Origin: Ruminococcus sp.
GTDB taxonomy: Bacteria > Bacillota > Clostridia > Oscillospirales > Ruminococcaceae
DNA length: 64,000 nt
Direction: 5' to 3'
Assembly (NCBI GenBank): GCA_017558505.1
Contig: JAFYUM010000042.1
Location: 81,057 to 145,056, forward strand
Positions 61,031 through 64,000 of the stretch are shown here, one piece after another. A program made the translations under genes and the position numbers. The notes beneath the pieces were generated by a model. That model made no database searches. It worked only from the letters and a program-made list of their open reading frames with translations, and had not been told where the DNA came from. Every line of letters begins with the position of its first letter. The first letter of the stretch is position 1.

Positions 61031-62962
61031 ATGAAGCTTTCCGATGGCATTATAAAGAAATCCCTTTTAGCTGTTTCAGACACATTTATTGTTATTTTTT
61101 CAGCATTGATAACTAACTATATTCTTTCTTTTTTCAACAGCATGCTTTCCTCAAAAGAAATGCTTATTCCCATTGTTACCGGCACTGTCTGCTGCATATT
61201 GTTCCTGTACATTTCAGGTGCATACAGCAAGCTCTGGCGTTATTCACGCAAACGTGACTACACCTGCTGCCTGTGGGGCACTGCCTGCGGTATTGCTTCA
61301 ATGTGGATTTTCCACCTGCTTTCAACAGGAGAAAAGCTTTCACTTGCTTTCACAGCAATATACGGTATAATTTCTGTGATGGGAATTTTTTCATTCAGAC
61401 TTATTCTTCATAGAATTTCAAGCACAAAGACAAAAAAAGTCACTTATTCGTTCAACGCTCCGCGGACTATGATAATCGGCGGCGGACGAGCCTGCAAAAT
61501 GATTCTTGATGAAATACAAAGCTCTCATGAGAGAAATGAAAAGGAAAATCCTGCTTTTCTTTATGAGCCTGTATGTATAATTGATGATAATAAGGCAAAA
61601 ATCGGAAGTTCTATTGACGGTATTGATATCGTAGGCACAACAGATGAAATTGAAAAATTCGCAAAAGAATATAAAATCGACCTCATTATTGTTGCCATAC
61701 CGTCATGTATCGGCGATGAACGTACACGTATCCTCAAGCTTTGCCATAAAACAGGAATAAAAACACGCGAACTTCCTTTTATCGGAAATCTGATATTTGA
61801 TGAAAATAACCCTCTTCTCAATCAGGTTCGTGAAATCAACTTCGAAAAGCTTCTCGGTCGTCCGCCCATTTCATTCAATCACGAAGAAGTACAGGAATTT
61901 ATCCGCGGCAAAGTCTGTATGGTTACAGGCGGCGGCGGTTCAATCGGTTCAGAGCTTGTGCGTCAGATAGCAAGATATAACCCGGAAAAAATTATTATTG
62001 TAGATATCTACGAGAATAATGCATATGAAATTCAGCAGGATCTGAAAATGAAATATAACGGTGAACTCGATCTGACTGTGCTTATAGCCTCCGTCCGTGA
62101 CTACTACCGTATGAACCAGATTTACGTAAAATACAAGCCACAGGTTGTATTCCATGCGGCCGCACATAAGCATGTTCCTCTTATGGAGGACTCGCCCATG
62201 GAAGCTATCAAAAACAATGTTATCGGAACTTTTAACGTGGCAAGTCTTGCACAGTTCCACAAAATTGAAAAATTCGTCATGATATCAACCGATAAGGCAG
62301 TAAACCCAACAAACGTCATGGGAGCTTCAAAACGCTGCTGCGAAATGATTGTACAATACCTTGCACAGCAGCACGATGGCCCTACAGAATTTGTTACTAC
62401 CCGTTTTGGAAATGTACTTGGTTCCAACGGTTCTGTAATTCCGCTTTTCAAAAAGCAGATTGAGCAGGGAAAACCCGTTACAGTTACGCACCGTGATATT
62501 ATAAGATATTTCATGACAATTCCCGAAGCTGTAAGTCTTGTATTACAGGCAGCTTCTATTGCACAGGGTGGAGAAATTTTTGTTCTCGACATGGGCAGGC
62601 CTGTTAAAATTGTTACATTGGCAGAAAATCTCATACGCCTTTACGGTAAAGAACCGTATACCGACGTACCTATTGTATTTACAGGTCTCCGCCCAGGTGA
62701 AAAAATCAAAGAGGAACTTCTCATGGATGAAGAAAACCTGAAAAAGACTCACAACAAGCTTATCTTCATCGGAAAACAGATTGAAATTGACAATAACGCA
62801 TTTCCTGTACGTTTACGCATTCTGCGTGATGCTGCTGAAGAAAATGATGAGCCTACCGCAATTCAGGCACTCCACGATATGGTTCCTACTTTCACAACAC
62901 CAAACGAATTCAACAACAGAGAAATCAGAAAAAACGAAATCCAACAACACCAACCGATATAA
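61031..62962 (+). CDS. Membrane-bound nucleotide-sugar 4,6-dehydratase (CapD/PglF/WbpM type)
   Basis: 643 residues. Four N-terminal membrane helices are followed by a first Rossmann-like domain (MIIGGGRACKMI) and the catalytic extended-SDR domain with VTGGGGSIGSELVRQIARY, HAAAHKHVPLME and ISTDKAVNPTNVMGASKR. The usual catalytic Tyr is Met in this family (VMGASK), as in WbpM/PglF. It probably converts UDP-GlcNAc to the 4-keto-6-deoxy sugar, the first step to bacillosamine- or FucNAc-type sugars of surface glycans. AAAGGAG lies 11 bases before the ATG. A terminator follows at 63115. Confidence 0.92.
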   Translation: MKLSDGIIKKSLLAVSDTFIVIFSALITNYILSFFNSMLSSKEMLIPIVTGTVCCILFLYISGAYSKLWRYSRKRDYTCCLWGTACGIASMWIFHLLSTGEKLSLAFTAIYGIISVMGIFSFRLILHRISSTKTKKVTYSFNAPRTMIIGGGRACKMILDEIQSSHERNEKENPAFLYEPVCIIDDNKAKIGSSIDGIDIVGTTDEIEKFAKEYKIDLIIVAIPSCIGDERTRILKLCHKTGIKTRELPFIGNLIFDENNPLLNQVREINFEKLLGRPPISFNHEEVQEFIRGKVCMVTGGGGSIGSELVRQIARYNPEKIIIVDIYENNAYEIQQDLKMKYNGELDLTVLIASVRDYYRMNQIYVKYKPQVVFHAAAHKHVPLMEDSPMEAIKNNVIGTFNVASLAQFHKIEKFVMISTDKAVNPTNVMGASKRCCEMIVQYLAQQHDGPTEFVTTRFGNVLGSNGSVIPLFKKQIEQGKPVTVTHRDIIRYFMTIPEAVSLVLQAASIAQGGEIFVLDMGRPVKIVTLAENLIRLYGKEPYTDVPIVFTGLRPGEKIKEELLMDEENLKKTHNKLIFIGKQIEIDNNAFPVRLRILRDAAEENDEPTAIQALHDMVPTFTTPNEFNNREIRKNEIQQHQPI

Positions 62963-63114
62963 TATTACATCCGCAATAATCTGTACAGTTTGAAATTCGT
63001 CTTATAATCCGTTTTTCCGGAATCCCTGTTAATAAATTTTAAAACAATATCATGCCAGATATATGTTTTAATTAATTTTGGTTATTTTAACTAAAAATAT
63101 TTTTGCATTTGCAT

Positions 63115-63166
63115 AAAGTCAACAAATTATTTGTGAATAAACAGGTTTTTGTTGACTTTTTTTATA
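63115..63166 (+). terminator. Terminator of the CapD-like gene, overlapping the next promoter
   Basis: AAAGTCAACAAA (63115-63126) and TTTGTTGACTTT (63148-63159) form a perfect 12-bp stem followed by a T-run. The right arm contains the -35 box of the next gene. Bases 62963-63114 hold no gene. Confidence 0.8.
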
Positions 63167-63179
63167 TACGTGATATAAT
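63152..63179 (+). promoter_or_regulatory. Promoter of the terminal secreted-protein gene
   Basis: TTGACT (63152-63157), 16-base spacer, TATAAT (63174-63179). Confidence 0.75.
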
Positions 63180-63185
63180 ATAAAT

Positions 63186-63272
63186 GGGGGTAACAAAAAA
63201 AGCAAGCCGCCAGACAAAGATAAAGAGCGGCTTAAGCAAGGTGTATCGTCACCTTGCCTAAACGGAGGAATT
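63186..63272 (+). promoter_or_regulatory. Structured 5' leader with two hairpins
   Basis: AAGCCGC/GCGGCTT (63204-63233) and GCAAGGTG/CACCTTGC (63236-63257) are perfect stems, followed by CTAAACGGAGG with the ribosome binding site. The first half loosely resembles a c-di-GMP-I riboswitch (GCAA, stem, AAGCAA), but the second helix domain is missing, so this is not called. Confidence 0.45.
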
Positions 63273-64000
63273 ATGAATATTTTTAAAAAATCACTTTCTT
63301 TTTTTCTTAGTGGAATCATTTGTGTTTCCACATCTGTTTGTCCGATCGTCGACGCTGTGCATACCGACTTGCAACTTGTAACACCGAAAAACTATAGCAC
63401 ACTGCGGACAAGCTGTCTGTATGATTATAGTCATATTAAATACCATGATAACGGATATAACGCTGTTTATGACGTACATGTCAAAGTAGATTCAGAAGGT
63501 TTTTCAATAAACAAATCACCTCAAATCTATCAATCAAGCTCTGAAACAGTAACAGGAATTTCATCTGTACTGGATAACGGAGACGGCTCTTATATTGAAG
63601 CCGATGTTGTAGGCTTTGAGCCTGCACAAATGGACTATCTGAATCTTGAATTCCCACAGAATGGCGATTATTATACCGAAGTTTACGCTTCCACCGATGT
63701 AACTCTTGATTTCGTAATAAGTGTTACTAAAGCCATAATATCAAATAATTCACCAGATAAAACATCTCCCCAATTAACAATTACACTCCCTGAAATAAAA
63801 ACATACAATTCTTCAAAAGGAATAACAGTAAACATAAAGTCAAATGAACTTTGCTATATGGAAATTGACGGAAAAAAATACGATAATCTGTGTAATGGAG
63901 TCAAGCACAAAGTTTATTCCGACGGTACATATAAAATTTCGGCCGTGGATATCAACGGGAACCCCACTGAAACATCGTTTACCGTTGATATTATAAACAA
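63273..64000 (+). CDS. Secreted protein, N-terminal part
   Basis: 242 residues are visible, and the frame stays open to the window end. The signal peptide is MNIFKKSLSFFLSGIICVST. A beta-rich region follows; residues about 170-242 look like an Ig-like domain (SPQLTITLPE..., then GTYKISAVDINGNPTETSFT). No catalytic motif is seen yet; a surface or dockerin-bearing protein would fit. GGAGG is just before the ATG. Confidence 0.75.
   Translation, partial: MNIFKKSLSFFLSGIICVSTSVCPIVDAVHTDLQLVTPKNYSTLRTSCLYDYSHIKYHDNGYNAVYDVHVKVDSEGFSINKSPQIYQSSSETVTGISSVLDNGDGSYIEADVVGFEPAQMDYLNLEFPQNGDYYTEVYASTDVTLDFVISVTKAIISNNSPDKTSPQLTITLPEIKTYNSSKGITVNIKSNELCYMEIDGKKYDNLCNGVKHKVYSDGTYKISAVDINGNPTETSFTVDIIN

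Noticed and set aside
63186..63272. c-di-GMP-I riboswitch
   Set aside because: Only the first stem and a GCAA-like tract match; the second conserved domain and the 3' closing strand are missing before the ribosome binding site.
1..64000. tRNA, rRNA, CRISPR array, prophage or intact insertion sequence
   Set aside because: No T-loop-like sequences with acceptor stems, no regular direct repeats with spacers, and no transposase, integrase or phage structural genes were found by eye.

Overview
The window looks like a chromosome segment of an anaerobic, probably fibre-degrading gut or rumen Clostridia, most likely a Ruminococcus or other Oscillospiraceae relative. This is inferred from gene content, not from a marker gene. 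The supporting signs are low-to-moderate GC, two secreted proteins ending in dockerin modules (one a GH53 galactanase), type III glutamine synthetase, Rex, and promoters of the TTGACA-N17-TATAAT type. I saw no rRNA, tRNA, CRISPR array, prophage or intact insertion sequence.

Region 1 (1-17.9 kb) is central redox metabolism, almost all on the minus strand, after the 3' end of murD. The main operon reads fumC - hdrB - hdrC - hdrA - flxD(mvhD-like) - flxC - flxB - flxA - frdB - frdA, followed by an AspT-family exporter. It encodes fumarase, a complete heterodisulfide-reductase-like bifurcating core, a complete NADH-dehydrogenase-like Flx module, and a soluble fumarate reductase without membrane anchor. 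The inferred function is that NADH is oxidised and its electrons are bifurcated, one stream going to ferredoxin and the other through HdrBC to fumarate, with succinate exported. This is the most interesting system in the window. The redox repressor rex lies next to it. Upstream is an aconitase-isocitrate dehydrogenase operon with four small membrane-protein genes wedged between the two enzymes.

Region 2 (18-31 kb) holds lon-engB-lysA (minus), mtnN with a dockerin protein (plus), a histidine kinase/response regulator pair behind a large DUF2157-like membrane protein, and a YdbS/YdbT-type PH-domain pair.

Region 3 (31-46 kb) holds an AGCS amino-acid symporter, RNase J, the gdpP-rplI-dnaB-tilS-ftsH cluster, an ECF sigma/anti-sigma-like pair, and glnN.

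Region 4 (46-64 kb) holds the dockerin GH53 enzyme, divergent from a Y-family polymerase/YolD pair, and a DEAD-box helicase with a 36-aa membrane peptide. It also has a capsule regulatory pair (CpsB phosphatase and a fused Wzz/BY-kinase), an AI-2E family transporter, a DUF6311-like membrane protein, a LacI-DUF5662-GH3 operon, a CapD/PglF-type nucleotide-sugar dehydratase, and the start of a secreted protein that runs off the end.

Intergenic DNA is rich in hairpins. Two related terminal-inverted-repeat elements (22351-22430 and 57187-57334) and a set of hairpins sharing a CCGCA/TGCGG core suggest dispersed small repeats. Function names come from reading protein motifs by eye; no database search was run.
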